From NCBI GenBank assembly GCA_018398585.1, contig JAGTTD010000022.1:2631501-2695500 (forward strand): DNA of 64,000 nucleotides, written 5' to 3'. Shown here one piece after another: positions 21,301 to 31,857 of the stretch. Position 1 is the first letter of the stretch. Every line of letters starts with the position of its first letter. Source of the stretch: Simmondsia chinensis (lineage: Eukaryota > Streptophyta > Magnoliopsida > Caryophyllales > Simmondsiaceae). The translations under genes and the position numbers were made by a program. The notes under the pieces are model-generated. The model was not told the origin of the DNA. It searched no databases and was given only the letters and a program-made list of their open reading frames with translations.

Positions 21301-21639
21301 ACCCGAAAATCTATAGATGGCTAGAATTATTTTCTTTTTGACGGTGAGCGTATATAGATTGTTTTTGATAGTAACACTTCCGACGGAAGAAGAAAAAAAA
21401 AAAATCAAAATCTCAAGTCCACAGCGTAAAGTCTGAAATACGCATCATGCTCAAATCCGGGCATATATGGACCTAGCTTTCAAAATAGTCTGCAGCCGTT
21501 GTGGATTTAACCATAAAATTAATCATCCATATCAAGATATTTCGACCAAAATATAATGTTAAAAACTACCTAGAAAAAACACATTAAGAAAATAATTAGA
21601 TTTACTTTACTTTTCACAAACATTTAACATTCAATTAGC
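21301..21639. other. Non-coding stretch
   Basis: No gene seen. Confidence 0.5.
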
Positions 21640-21716
21640 TGCGCGCTTGTGCGGTTTTGGGTTTTACTTTTGTAAAATGCTAGGTTTTATACTACGATCC
21701 TTCGCTATTTATCAGA
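21640..21716 (+). mobile_element. Short LINE 3'-end insertion, type B
   Basis: Ends ttatactacgatccttcgctatttatcag. Short and without a clear duplication. Confidence 0.4.
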
Positions 21717-21819
21717 ATAACTTTTAACATTCAACTAAGAATAAAATAGTCGAAGCACATAGATGAAAATTAAATACGATCTTTTTCACTACTACAAAAG
21801 TTCCTTTTTTTAGGTTTGA

Positions 21820-22560
21820 ACTTTATTTTCCTTTTCTATGAACAGATCTATACCATACACTTAAGTTATTATAACACAAATTAAGCAAATAAACAACATA
21901 AAATAAGCTTAAAAACGAAATAAGATTTCTTTTTATGAACAAAAAAGAAAAGCTGAAGGGCAAAGAGAAAACCCTAGGAGAGAGAAAGTAAAGAAATGCA
22001 TAGATCTGAGCAGATTGAAGGAGTAGAGGGTTAACAATCATGTTATAATGATGAACCCACTAAAAAGTTTGACTGACATAGAACAAACAATAAAAATAAA
22101 AAAAAATTAAAAAAAAATTAAAAATAAAGTAATGATGGGCTTTATATTTTTTGTTACCTTGAAATAACTACGAGATCTCTGATGATTTTCATGATTACAC
22201 CAATCTGCATACCTCTCAATTTTCCTTTTTTTTCTTTTTTTTTCCTTCCGGATCTGAAAACAAAAACCAAAAACGTGAAAAAAAATTATTATTATCAAAA
22301 TAATGATGTCAATTATAATGATTAATAGTAACAAAACTTCACTAATAATAACGTCATCAAAGTTAGAAGTGATATGAAATTTAAATTAAGAAAGAACTAA
22401 CCTTCTGGGTATTAATTTACGACCATATATTATAAAAGGGGGTTATGATAAGAATCTCGAATTGGGGGGAATGAAGCCTGGTCCGACGACGTCTTTCGAG
22501 CGAGGAAATGGAGAGAGAGAGAGAAAGAGTCCTCGAGCCAGACAACATTCCCCTCAACTC
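21820..22560 (-). other. Possible host-gene leader or first exons (unconfirmed)
   Basis: On the minus strand, CT-rich leader-like sequence (22560-22500) is followed by a donor-like ag|gttagt near 22400, an acceptor ttgttttcag|atccgg near 22257, about 100 bp encoding ERYADWCNHENHQRSRSYFK in one frame, a donor aag|gtaaca near 22158, and an acceptor ctatgtcag near 22080 before a CT-rich stretch with ctcctagggttttctc. The order resembles a 5' UTR with introns. I recognise no protein and see no downstream coding region, so it may be a relic or chance. Confidence 0.22.
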
Positions 22561-22637
22561 TAAATTAAGCTTCCCCCTTCTCTTTTGTTCTTGTTTCTTC
22601 TTCAGAAGAGAGAGAATCCCCCATGAAAATCGCCTGC

Positions 22638-22674
<37 letters not shown>

Positions 22675-22766
22675 TGAAAGTAAAGCAAGAAGGGGAAGAA
22701 GCGGATTCTGAGGGGGGTGTGGGGGCAGTTAATAAGAAGAAGATAAGGCCAGCTGGTTAGGACTAC
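22561..22766. repeat. AG/CT low-complexity stretch with (AG)n microsatellite
   Basis: An uninterrupted AG run lies at about 22643-22672, with smaller ones at 22508-22525. Frames here (repeated RE peptides) are not genes. Confidence 0.7.
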
Positions 22767-22950
22767 CTTTTTTTTTTTTGATAATTAGAGAGAAAACTTT
22801 TAATACAAGCCGGCGCACCCATAGAAGCGGAGCCCCATAAAGACCGCAGGAGTAAGGAAAAAAGCAAAACAAAATCTAAAGTCGCTTAAAAACATACTTA
22901 TACTAACTCCTGGGGAACGAAAACGCCAAGAGAAGCACTCCTCTGGAGGA
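22767..22950 (-). mobile_element. LINE 3'-end insertion, type A
   Basis: The minus strand reads ggggctccgcttctatgggt, gcgccggcttgtattaaaag, ttttctctctaattatc plus a long A-run (plus-strand T's 22767-22779). This is close to the consensus type A end. Confidence 0.75.
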
Positions 22951-22972
22951 CTGCTATTACTGTATTTATTTA

Positions 22973-23273
22973 GGTCTCGTTTGGTTGTTATGTAAATTAA
23001 AATTTTATCAGAGGTTGTATTTTCTGGGAGTTTAATTTCTATGTCAATTTCTTAAGAAGTAGGTAAAATAAGTCTGATTGTTAGGATGAGAAATAAAACT
23101 CTCTTTGATATGTTAGTTAAAAATAAAAGAATTAGAACTTACTTTAAGAGCGAGCTAGATAAGTTACTTCACACTGAAAAAAAGGAATTGAAAATTGCCG
23201 AACAAGAGCAAAAATCCGTATATCTCATGAATTTTTACTTCCTAAATCTACTTTCTGCATATAAAACGAGGTC
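22973..23273. repeat. Tourist-like MITE, copy 2
   Basis: Starts GGTCTCGTTTGGTTG, ends AAAACGAGGTC, flanked by TTA (22970-22972 and 23274-23276). Same internal text as copies at 871, 25750 and 27379. Non-coding. Confidence 0.8.
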
Positions 23274-23463
23274 TTAGTTCTTGCATTTGTGACCGCGTTA
23301 ATATAGTCATTGTGGGATTAGAATCTATTTGATAAAGTTTTATTATGCAAAAAGTGCTTTTTGAAATTAGACTGTTTTTTTTTTTTTTTAAATAAAGACA
23401 AAAAAATGGTAATCCTTCTTTAAAGTATAAGTAGAAGCAAAAATTGAAAACTTTTCAAACAGC
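23274..23463. other. Fragment of a hAT-type MITE
   Basis: 'aaaaagtgctttttg' and 'taagtagaagcaaaaattg' resemble the larger element at 56914-57617. No gene. Confidence 0.4.
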
Positions 23464-23477
23464 AATACAAACGACTT

Positions 23478-23632
23478 GTGTGCTTTGTATGGGGGTTTGT
23501 TGTTGCTTTGAGTGATCTCTGGGTGGAGTACTCAATTTTTGTTATTTGTTATTCTCGGTTTCTCTTTCTTTGGGCCCTAATGTGGGGTGCCGTGTTTTGT
23601 ATCCCGAGCCTTATTCGTTATTTATCAAAAAA
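23478..23632 (+). mobile_element. LINE 3'-end insertion, type B, with target duplication
   Basis: About 155 bp between exact 14-bp copies of aatacaaacgactt (23464-23477 and 23633-23646). Ends gccgtgttttgtatcccgag, ccttattcgttatttatc plus A7. A clean, very short insertion. Confidence 0.85.
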
Positions 23633-23646
23633 AATACAAACGACTT

Positions 23647-24153
23647 TTTCATATCTTGGGCAAACAACACTTACATTATATCAATTTCAGGTGCGTTTGG
23701 TTTATCTTTTCTCGGTTTATTTGCTTCAATAAAATCTACATATATGTATCTTTTTAGAACGAGGTATATTATACGTGATCATATCTTCTTAAGAGAGCCT
23801 CGCTATCGGGGTCAAACTAGATCTAAAAATGACCATGAAAATTAACCTACGTGACTATTTTCTCGTATTATTATCCTGATAGTAATAATTTATTCTCTGA
23901 ACGTAACAAATTCATATTTATAAAGGGAGTAATAAACATGGCAGAGAGCAACAGTTTGGACAGCAGAAATGAGGGAGACCCAGCATGCACTTTTCTCTGA
24001 AAATAATTTAATTCAATTAAAATAAATAATGTCACTCAAACTAAATTTGTGATATGTTCACTCACTCAATCACTGAAATATAATTCAATGTTTGTTTCAC
24101 TCAAACATATCTCCCTCTATGTTTGCCCTCTCCACCACTGGATTGGGCTTTCT
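23647..24153. other. Non-coding stretch
   Basis: No gene seen. Confidence 0.5.
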
Positions 24154-24168
24154 AGGTAACATATTCTG

Positions 24169-24450
24169 GTGCTGTTCTTGATTTACGAGGCATATCGGGT
24201 GTGCTATTTTTGACTGTTGTAAGCAAATTGAGATTGCAGATTTGTTATGCGGGTGTTTTGTCTTAGTTTTGTGTTGTAATTATTTTGACTAAAGGGTTAT
24301 TGTACTGGGTGTTGGGTTTATACTCAATCTAGTACTTGTGGTGTTTCTGTTATTTTTTCCTTTTTCGTGCTTTGTGTGTGCCAAATGGATTTTTCCTTAG
24401 GAGATACCGACTTTTGTGTCGGAATTTTGTCCTTGATAATTATCAAAAAA
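24169..24450 (+). mobile_element. LINE 3'-end insertion with target duplication
   Basis: Between aggtaacatattctg (24154-24168) and aggtaacatattttg (24451-24465). The tail ends cttttgtgtcggaattttg, tccttgataattatc plus A7. Confidence 0.8.
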
Positions 24451-24465
24451 AGGTAACATATTTTG

Positions 24466-24675
24466 AGTAGATCTTTAACTCCGTATACACAGGTGAAAAT
24501 TATTAGAAACAGTGAGTACTTTAAGAGTTGGGGCGAGAGAGTACGCATCTAGGTTTTTTAGAGTATGTTATTGTAATGTGTTTTTCTTTTTCTCGCTTTT
24601 GTGGGCTTTCTTGGACTCTACTTCGATAGGTGGGCCATTTTATATTAAGAGTTGTTTATCTAATTATCGGAAAAA
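24466..24675 (+). mobile_element. Second LINE 3'-end insertion at the same target
   Basis: Lies between aggtaacatattttg (24451-24465) and tggtaacatatcctg (24676-24690), so the target appears a third time. Ends ttggactctacttcgatagg, tgggccattttatattaaga, gttgtttatctaattatcgg plus A5, type A. Confidence 0.7.
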
Positions 24676-24690
24676 TGGTAACATATCCTG

Positions 24691-25583
24691 CACATTGGAC
24701 TGTATGACCATGTGCCTCTTACCCACACTTTAACTTAAGACAAGATTATGAACTGATTATGTCATCATTTGCTAATATACATGCTCTTGTCTTCCATGGT
24801 AATTTATTGCAAATCTAATTCGGTACGGCATGTTTGCATAATCTAGCTCGATATCTTTTAGAGTGGACTAGTTGCAGGCTGAAAAACGAGAGGTTTGTAG
24901 TTGAGCGAAAGGATCTGGCCCAATTGTCTAGCATGTAAACGAAATACGCCATAAAAGGAGGTCTATATCTCAAAGCATAAGTGTTTAATTTGCGTTCATC
25001 TTCCCTCATACCCAGTTGTCAATAACTGCTACTCAAAAGGCCATATGCAACGGTTAAAAACTGCTATGTTATATCTAATACAGCGGTTTCTAAACCGTCA
25101 CATTCATGGCAGTGTGATTAGCCTTTTGCTGCTGTTTTTAAAATTTTTGTTGTGGATAAGAAATCACGGTACTTGGTTAGCTAAAATAAAAAAGGGGCAA
25201 TGCTTAAAGTCAAATAGAAGGGGATCGCACGTACAAGAGTTGTGAGGGAGAGCGTATTTCATTGATAATGAAAATTTTTTCTTCTTCGTATGTAGTCTTT
25301 TTCCCGAGTCTTGTCTTTTCCTTAATTTACGATATTATTTTTCTTATGTGTTTTCACACCTAATTGTGTTTAGGAAATTCAATCCAACTACTGATTCTCC
25401 CCTAATTTTTCCCTTTCTGCTTCAAGATCTCCTTATTCATGATTAATATATGAAGTTTTGATCTAATTATCACATTGGGTCATAACATAATCCTACATTA
25501 AAATAGCTAAAACTCAAATCTCAAGAAATTAGTAGCCCTCTATATTAATCATTGGTTAATAAAACTAGCTATGAATTTAGAAG
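24691..25583. other. Non-coding stretch
   Basis: No gene recognised. Short frames (24815-25245) have no recognisable motif. Confidence 0.5.
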
Positions 25584-25595
25584 AAAATAAGGCCT

Positions 25596-25742
25596 ATTTT
25601 TTTTTTTTTTTTCAATAATTAGAGAGAAAAATCCAAGTACAATACTAGTGCACCTATGAAAGTGGAGCCCGAGAAAGCCCACAGTAGCGGGACAAAGACT
25701 AAAAATAAAATGAGAAATAACTCCTAGATCTAATTAAAAATA
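25596..25742 (-). mobile_element. LINE 3'-end insertion, type A, at the edge of a MITE
   Basis: Flanked by exact 12-bp aaaataaggcct (25584-25595 and 25743-25754). The second copy includes the first bases of the MITE at 25750, so the LINE piece inserted into the MITE boundary. The minus strand ends ggatttttctctctaattattg plus A's. Confidence 0.8.
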
Positions 25743-25749
25743 AAAATAA

Positions 25750-26050
25750 GGCCTCGTTTGGTTGCCACAAGAATTAAATTTCTATGGAAAGTTATATTTT
25801 TCAAAAATTTAATTCCTATATCAACTTTCTAGGAAGTAAGTAACAGATGTTTGGTTAACGGGATAGAAAATAGAACTTCCTTGGAGAACCCAGTTAAAAA
25901 CGAAGTAAGTTACTTCCTGCGTTTTGAAAGGATTAAAAATTGCTAAGCAATTCTTACTTTCCGCATTCTGCCAACCACTCATGACCCTAAACCCGTACTT
26001 TCTATTAATTTCTATTTCAAGCGTTTACTTCCTACACAATAAACGAGACG
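25750..26050. repeat. Tourist-like MITE, copy 3
   Basis: Starts GGCCTCGTTTGGTTGCC, ends CAATAAACGAGAC. The right flank is mutated, so the 3-bp duplication is not clear. Same family as 871. Confidence 0.75.
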
Positions 26051-26813
26051 TAGATAGAAATAGGTGCAACAAAAAAGGAGGTGTATATTTAAGAGCTAGG
26101 CCAAAGAGAGGGGTGTCGTATTAAATTCATAGCATTCAAATCAATGACCCATTATTACCTTACGATTGCAACTCGTACTATGTTTTTAATTTATTGACCT
26201 CACAGCCTTAATACCCAAAAAAAAAATTAAAAAAAAATGGTATATTCAACTTAAAATTTAATTTATATATTTAACAAACTGAAATGGTATCATATTCTAG
26301 AAAGTATTTTTAAATGAATTATGACATATTGATAACTTTTTATATTATAATTTATGTTCAATTTCGAGCTTTAGGTACGACCCACAGAGTTGGGATACAT
26401 GAGATACACATATAGTGGGGTTCCATCCTAAAACCGTTGACATTTGATAGACTGATCTACTAGACTTATATGTTGGTCTCTTTACTGTCGTAAAATTTAT
26501 GTAGGACTCATATTAAATTCATATTTAGAGTTCTTAACAATATGACTATTATGAGACGGTGAGAGTGAACGGGTCGATTTTTAATCACTTATTTAATTAC
26601 TGATATCATTCTCGTTTATCTGACATTATCCCTTTTTCCTTTTTTAATTAAATGTATGATTTAAAATTGACGTCTTATATGTGATTATTAAAAAAAAGAG
26701 GAATCAAAAGTAAAGAGAAAGAAGGGGAAGCTGCAATTGTGTCAGAGGAGTAGTTGGGTAGGCCTATTTATTTGCCCCATAATAGAATTCGCCATTTATT
26801 AACATGCATTATT
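26051..26813. other. Non-coding AT-rich stretch
   Basis: No gene seen. Confidence 0.5.
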
Positions 26814-26830
26814 AATTTTAAATGCATATT

Positions 26831-27193
26831 ACAACAACAACAACAACAAACTTAGTGTCTCCAAGGGCTCCCGCATAAGCAGGGTCTGGGAGGTAGATGT
26901 ACGCATCCTTCCCACTTCAGGGGGCTACCCTGAAGAGGGGCTGTTTTCGAGGACCCCCAACCTGAGAAGCTGGTCCACAGCATAGAACATGTGACCTAAC
27001 GATTTGCAGACGCAAGAGAAGAGCAAGAAATCAAGAATCAATTCTTCAAGCACTAACGGAAGACGAATCCTTGCTATGTGAATCTTCTGTCACTTTCAAT
27101 TCTTCTTCTCCCTCTCTCTGTGATTCTCGTCTAGAGATTTTGTTTTCGATCCGAAATCGATAAAACTCAATTTCTTGTGAACCGGATGGAAAC
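26831..27193 (-). mobile_element. Chimeric SINE: unknown 5' head plus conserved SINE 3' domain
   Basis: Bounded by aattttaaatgcatatt (26814-26830) and aattttaaatacatatt (27194-27210). On the minus strand, about 220 nt of head (starting gtttccatccggttcacaag, with agagagagggagaagaag in it) are joined at cttctcaggttgggggtcct to the usual 3' domain: acagcccctcttcagggtag, gaaggatgcgtacatctacc, agaccctgcttatgcgggag, ccttgg, then TTG repeats. The head is neither 5S nor an evident tRNA. It resembles a plant mRNA leader, but that is inference. Confidence 0.8.
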
Positions 27194-27378
27194 AATTTTA
27201 AATACATATTATAATTGGATAAAGAAATAAAAAAAGTTCAAATTATTTTTTTTTATATTTTAAGTTTGGGCAGGAGAGAGAAAAGGAGACCACATTGTGA
27301 GAAGTACGATCCACTGAGATTCAACACATGAGGAATAGCCTTTAATAAGGTGGTACTTGCAACTCGAAAATTAACAAA

Positions 27379-27680
27379 GGCCTTGTTTGGTTGTCACATG
27401 AATTAAATTCTTGTACGAAGTTACATTTCATTGGAATTTAATTTGTGTGGCAATTTCGCAGGAAGTAGATAAGACACATTTGATTGTCAAGACGGGAAGG
27501 TTAGTTAAAAACGTAGGACTTAAAACTTACTTGTGGGTTATGTAAGTTACTCCTTACGTTTGGAAGGGATTGGAACTTCCCAAATTATGCCTACTTCCTA
27601 CCAACAAAATAAGAGCCAAAATTTGTACTTTTTATAAATTCCTACGTCCCATGTTTACGTCCTACATATCAAACGAGACC
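27379..27680. repeat. Tourist-like MITE, copy 4
   Basis: Starts GGCCTTGTTTGGTTGTCAC, ends TATCAAACGAGACC, flanked by AAA on both sides. 302 bp, no ORF. Confidence 0.8.
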
Positions 27681-27982
27681 AAAGATACGTTTAAGTGAAT
27701 GTAAACAGATACCTGGATTAGACAAGGAACGAAAGAAAAGGAAAGTACACAACAACTATTATTTTAGAAGAGGTCAAGACTGCAATACTATATCACTAAA
27801 TCAGCTATCTTAAAAATTAAAAAAGTTAAATGAATACCTAAAATAATTGTTGAATTCGTACAATATAACAAAGCAGTAAAGTAGAATGGACAGGACGACA
27901 AATATCACTGTAGATCAAAAGTTGAGCGACGAAAATGGATTGTTTGTAGGCAAAAGGCATGTTTTCCTTCTCTATAATTTTC
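27681..27982. other. Non-coding stretch
   Basis: No gene seen. Confidence 0.5.
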
Positions 27983-27994
27983 ATGGGTTTCGTA

Positions 27995-28272
27995 TAATTT
28001 TTATAGGTAAAAAGCATGGTGTAACTCGTTTCTGTATTCTTCAATTGACGCTGCTCGTAACGTGCACCTGGACCCTAAATGTGTAGGCTATTAGAAAGGC
28101 AAGTCAGTTGCGCTGAAATGTTAATCAGCCCTTCGGTTTGTAAATCTTTTTATCCTTTTATGTTTTTGTTTTGTCTCCTTTTAGCTGCAAGCTATGTACT
28201 TTCTTTTATCGGGTCCCCATGTTTGGGTTGTCGGATGATGTATTCTAAGCTTTGCTCGCAATTTATCGAAAA
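27995..28272 (+). mobile_element. LINE 3'-end insertion, type B, with target duplication
   Basis: Between exact 12-bp atgggtttcgta (27983-27994 and 28273-28284). Ends tattctaagctttgctcgc, aatttatcg plus A5. A second very short tail follows (28290-28342, ending tctcactaattatcgg plus A6). Confidence 0.75.
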
Positions 28273-28342
28273 ATGGGTTTCGTAGATCACATGTATACTT
28301 AGATTTGCTCTGGTTTTCTCACTAATTATCGGAAAAAATAAT

Positions 28343-28680
28343 CGGCCTTGTTCTAATGAATGTATTTATTTTTATAATAACTAGTGAGAAAACAATTAAT
28401 TGATAGTAGTGCAAAAGCTTTATATAATCTTGAAGGTAAGAACAGTTGCCTGAATATTTTGCTATATGAACAAAAAAGGGCAAATAATCTGATTAGTTTC
28501 AAGAATCCTATTTCTTACTAATCTCTCTGTTTTGTTTAATCTGATCTCTAGATGAGTCAACCATGTTATTAAATTGATTCTAAGAAAAACAAGCCCACAT
28601 AATAATCATTTTGCTTGTTTTATGATTGGGCTACAAGATGCGAAAATTGTAATCCAGCAGAAAGAGTTGGTCGAGACAGT
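28343..28680. other. Non-coding stretch
   Basis: No gene seen. Confidence 0.5.
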
Positions 28681-28700
28681 CTTTTGGGTCATGTTGTCAT

Positions 28701-29301
28701 TTTTTTTTGATAATTACCGACAAAGTCGCGGAAACAAACAGACCACTCGACAAAGCGAGACCTGAGACCACTCGTACAAGAGCGGGGAAACAAAAGACAC
28801 AAAAAAAAAAAAAAAAAACAAAAACAAGAAGAAAACGACCCACAAACACTAAAACACAAGGCAAACGAAAGCAATAAAACCAACCAAACGGCAGGAACAA
28901 GGAGTAAACGACATGCAGAAACTTGCTGGAAACCAGGGCCCAGGAAAGAAGGATCACAACTCTTGCTCAAGAACAGGGCACTGACAACTGAGAACACATC
29001 GCAATGCAAAGAAACCAGAACCATACATCACCGCCTTCTATGAAGAATAGCACTCACCTTAGTCGACTCGAGGCCCTCAAATTCCAAACCTAGTCTTTTT
29101 CCCATCTCAATTACTTGGACAACTTCTTCGATTTGACCAGCATCAATGACGTGGTAGCCTCGAATCGCTAGATTCTTCTTCTTCTTCTTTCCAGTGTTTT
29201 TCAACAGCTTTTGAGTTCTTCTTCTTCTTTCCAGTGTTCTTCGACAGCTTTTGAGTGTTACTTTCGGGCGACATATCCTTCAAGAATACTTGAAGCTCCC
29301 G
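28701..29301 (-). mobile_element. Truncated half-LINE with 20-bp target duplication
   Basis: Exact 20-bp repeats (28681-28700 and 29302-29321, beginning cttttgggtc) bound it. On the minus strand it opens in ORF1 (RELQVFLKDMSPE, then a Lys-rich stretch). A duplicated 'tttccagtgtt...cagcttttgag' unit (29190-29260) follows, then in another frame VVQVIEMGKRLGLEFEG, the ORF1 end. It then goes directly into a 350-bp tail ending ggtctcgctttgtcgag...gtaattatc plus A9. Endonuclease and RT are absent. The precise duplication shows that ORF1 end plus tail moved as one RNA. Confidence 0.85.
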
Positions 29302-29321
29302 CTTTTGGGTCATGTTGTCAT

Positions 29322-30380
29322 GTTACGACATCATTAACAATAAGAGATCTAGTAGCTTCCAATAGGTCATTGTTTAGTGTTGCCCTAAGCTCGATTTCCC
29401 TACCAAATATCCCACAACGCCATCTCAGGTTCCAATGCTAAGTAATGCCATCCCAAAAAATCGATGTGATCTATGGTGGAGTGTTGATGAGTTGGAGATA
29501 GAGTGGAGTCCTGGGTATTTATCATTTAACAAACAGTCACTAATCCATGTACTTAAGCAAAAGGTGCTCTATTGCCACGATCAATGTGGAATCACAACCT
29601 GAAGGTCATAATGGAGTTGATTGAGGTAGAGTTGTTAGGGACAGAACACATGTCTTTACAAAGCCCCGTTTTCTGATTCAGTACGAGGAGGCGGGGGAAT
29701 ATGATTAGTTTGGTTTTATTCGCTAGGATGATTCCTTTCTAGATGGATGAATTTTCAATATTGAAACGCCATTGCCACTTGAAAAAATTACTGAGCTTCG
29801 GGTGGATAAATTGTGGATGCTGAGAACACTCAACTCATCCTTTGATAGTTCTACTCATTCTTTTGTTCATTTAAAGTACACCATTTCACCGATGCTTATC
29901 TAATAGTCCCCCCCCCCCCCCCCCCCCCCCCCCAAATCAGGGCCCAAAGAAATGTCACTCCAGTTGCACAATTTTCTTTACGACTTTAGAAAAAAATTTG
30001 AAGATGGAAAGATAGTTCAATGGAATTCTCAATGATTTGGACCTAATGAGAGTGAGGTAGCCACCTCTAAGGAGAAAATTAGTTTTCCAAGTGGCTAAAG
30101 CGGGTTGAATGTTTTCTATGAGCTGCTTCCAAGTGGTGAATGATCTAGGGTTTGCAACTAGGCAATGAAGCGACTTGAACACGTCAAGCATTATCTGCTC
30201 CAATTTTAATTAAAACACTTTCGCGGAGGTTGATTTCTATCCTGAGAGCAATTGGAGGCCCCTCAAAACTCTTTTGATATTTTGTAGTCCTTCCTCTTGA
30301 GCTTTGCAAAAAATGAGGAGGTCATCTGCGTACCGAATGTGTGGATGGTTGACCAGTGGGAACATATTTGAATTTTAGAG
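29322..30380 (-). pseudogene. LINE ORF2 reverse transcriptase fragment, heavily broken
   Basis: Minus strand: near 30345-30300 HIRYADDLLIFCKAQEE carries the intact RT active-site box (YADD). 30203-29955 is open and encodes the thumb-side block (ATWKTNFLLRGGYLTLI, KKIVQLE). After a poly-C disruption (29908-29933), text like FKWQWRF and IIFPRLLVLNQKTGLCKDM follows in shifted frames with many stops to about 29330. The order matches the RT-to-linker part of plant LINE ORF2. Endonuclease and zf-RVT are missing. It is a different LINE lineage from the one at 12.4 kb, judging by sequence. Confidence 0.75.
29908..29933. repeat. Poly-C tract (C26)
   Basis: 26 consecutive C's inside the LINE remnant. 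Confidence 0.8.
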
Positions 30381-31289
30381 AATAGGTCTATTGATTGTGC
30401 GTCTAACTTTGTTGTGTACAAGTTTCAAAGCTTAGAGTTATTCTTGTCTGGCTTGATCGTGGCGAGCGCTTAGTCAAGAATTTTTGAGATTTTGTTTTTG
30501 TTTTTTATTGCACTACATTTTCGCTTTCTTCTATCAAGATGACTTGATGTAAATTTGGAGGATTTCATCCTTTTCCTTACTTTAAAAAAAAAAAAAAAAA
30601 CCCTTGGTTGCTCCAACTCCTGCTATTTTGTTTTTCATATAATTAAAAAAAGGGAAGACTAGTATAAATTTTTTAAAAAGAAAAGCAGAAAGGCAAAAAT
30701 AAAGCAGGAATACAAATCTCCAATCTCAAGTCTAAATGCGCATCATGATCAAAACAAGGCAAGTCAAGCGCCCAACTTTGAACATTGCCTTGATAAATGA
30801 TGTTGAAGATTTGAAAATTAAGTAAATGAGTTAGTGAATCTAAGATTGTGATAGCCATGGTCAATCTTTCTGAATGGGTATGCGTACAAGAAGTCCTGGA
30901 GCTGGTAGTAGCTATGGATATTAATCTTTGAAAACTCTACCTACAGTAATGAATGCAAATGTCGGTGCAGCCAACGAGCACAAAGAACTGATAATAATTC
31001 TCAATTTAACATTATCACGAATGCGATCCCTACTCTTTTATGCTATTAAACACTAAAATTTTCAGCTTTATAAAAAGGGTGCAAAGTAACCTATCATTAT
31101 TAATTCAAGAAAGCAAGCAGTCAACTAGTATATAGTATTTTTTATGTTATTTTATGTTTTACAAAAGAAAACAAAAATCAATTTCAATGATGTCAAAAGC
31201 TAAGTCTCAAAGTTGACATTAGTGCTACTTGTCCCTCCTCGTTGTTTTGTTACTCTATGCTACATCATCGTTGAGGTGACGCACTAAAG
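30381..31289. other. Non-coding stretch
   Basis: No gene seen. An A-run at 30583-30600 may end a LINE-type tail. Short frames here have no motif. Confidence 0.45.
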
Positions 31290-31830
31290 AGGTGTAAATG
31301 AACTAAACGTTCAATGAGCTATTCGTGTTTGAAATCGATTACAGTTTATTTATTTTTGTTATTGGGGCTCGTTATTTTATTGAGCCGAGTTTGAGCGTGC
31401 TCGATAAGCTTAAGGAGATGAGTTTGAATAAAGGTGTGCTCAGCTTGTTGATGTGAGTAGTTTGATAAGGGCTCCTTAAAGGCTCGATAAGAACATGTTA
31501 AAACCTTATTAAAAACTCATTAAGGGTTTGTTAAAGTTAATATACAGCTTGAAAATAGTTCTATAATGGCTTGATACTAACTCGAATAGCTCAGCTAGAT
31601 AAGGAGCTCGACTCGATAACAAGTTCTTGGCTTGGTTATGAGCTTGATTTCACTCAATAACGAGTCCGACTTGGCTCAATAACGAGCTTGAATCGGAGCC
31701 GAGTATCGAATATAATAAAAAGTCATAGAACCGAGCTCGAACAAAGGTTCAGAAGCTTGATAAGAGCTCAACTTGGACCCGAGCTCGAGATGAGTCAATT
31801 CTGAGTTCATCAAACTCAAACTTCACAATT
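31290..31830. repeat. AGCTCGA-rich decayed repeat
   Basis: Dozens of variants of gagctcg, gctcgataa, gagcttga and aacgagct in both orientations. This is a common plant dispersed repeat pattern, with similar blocks at 3636-3765, 32900-33030 and 62740-63270. Non-coding. Confidence 0.6.
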
Positions 31831-31857
31831 TCTCTCGCTACTTATCCAAAAGGGAAA

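Noticed and set aside
22508..22711. 67-codon frame with RERERE repeats
   Set aside because: Translation of an (AG)n microsatellite.
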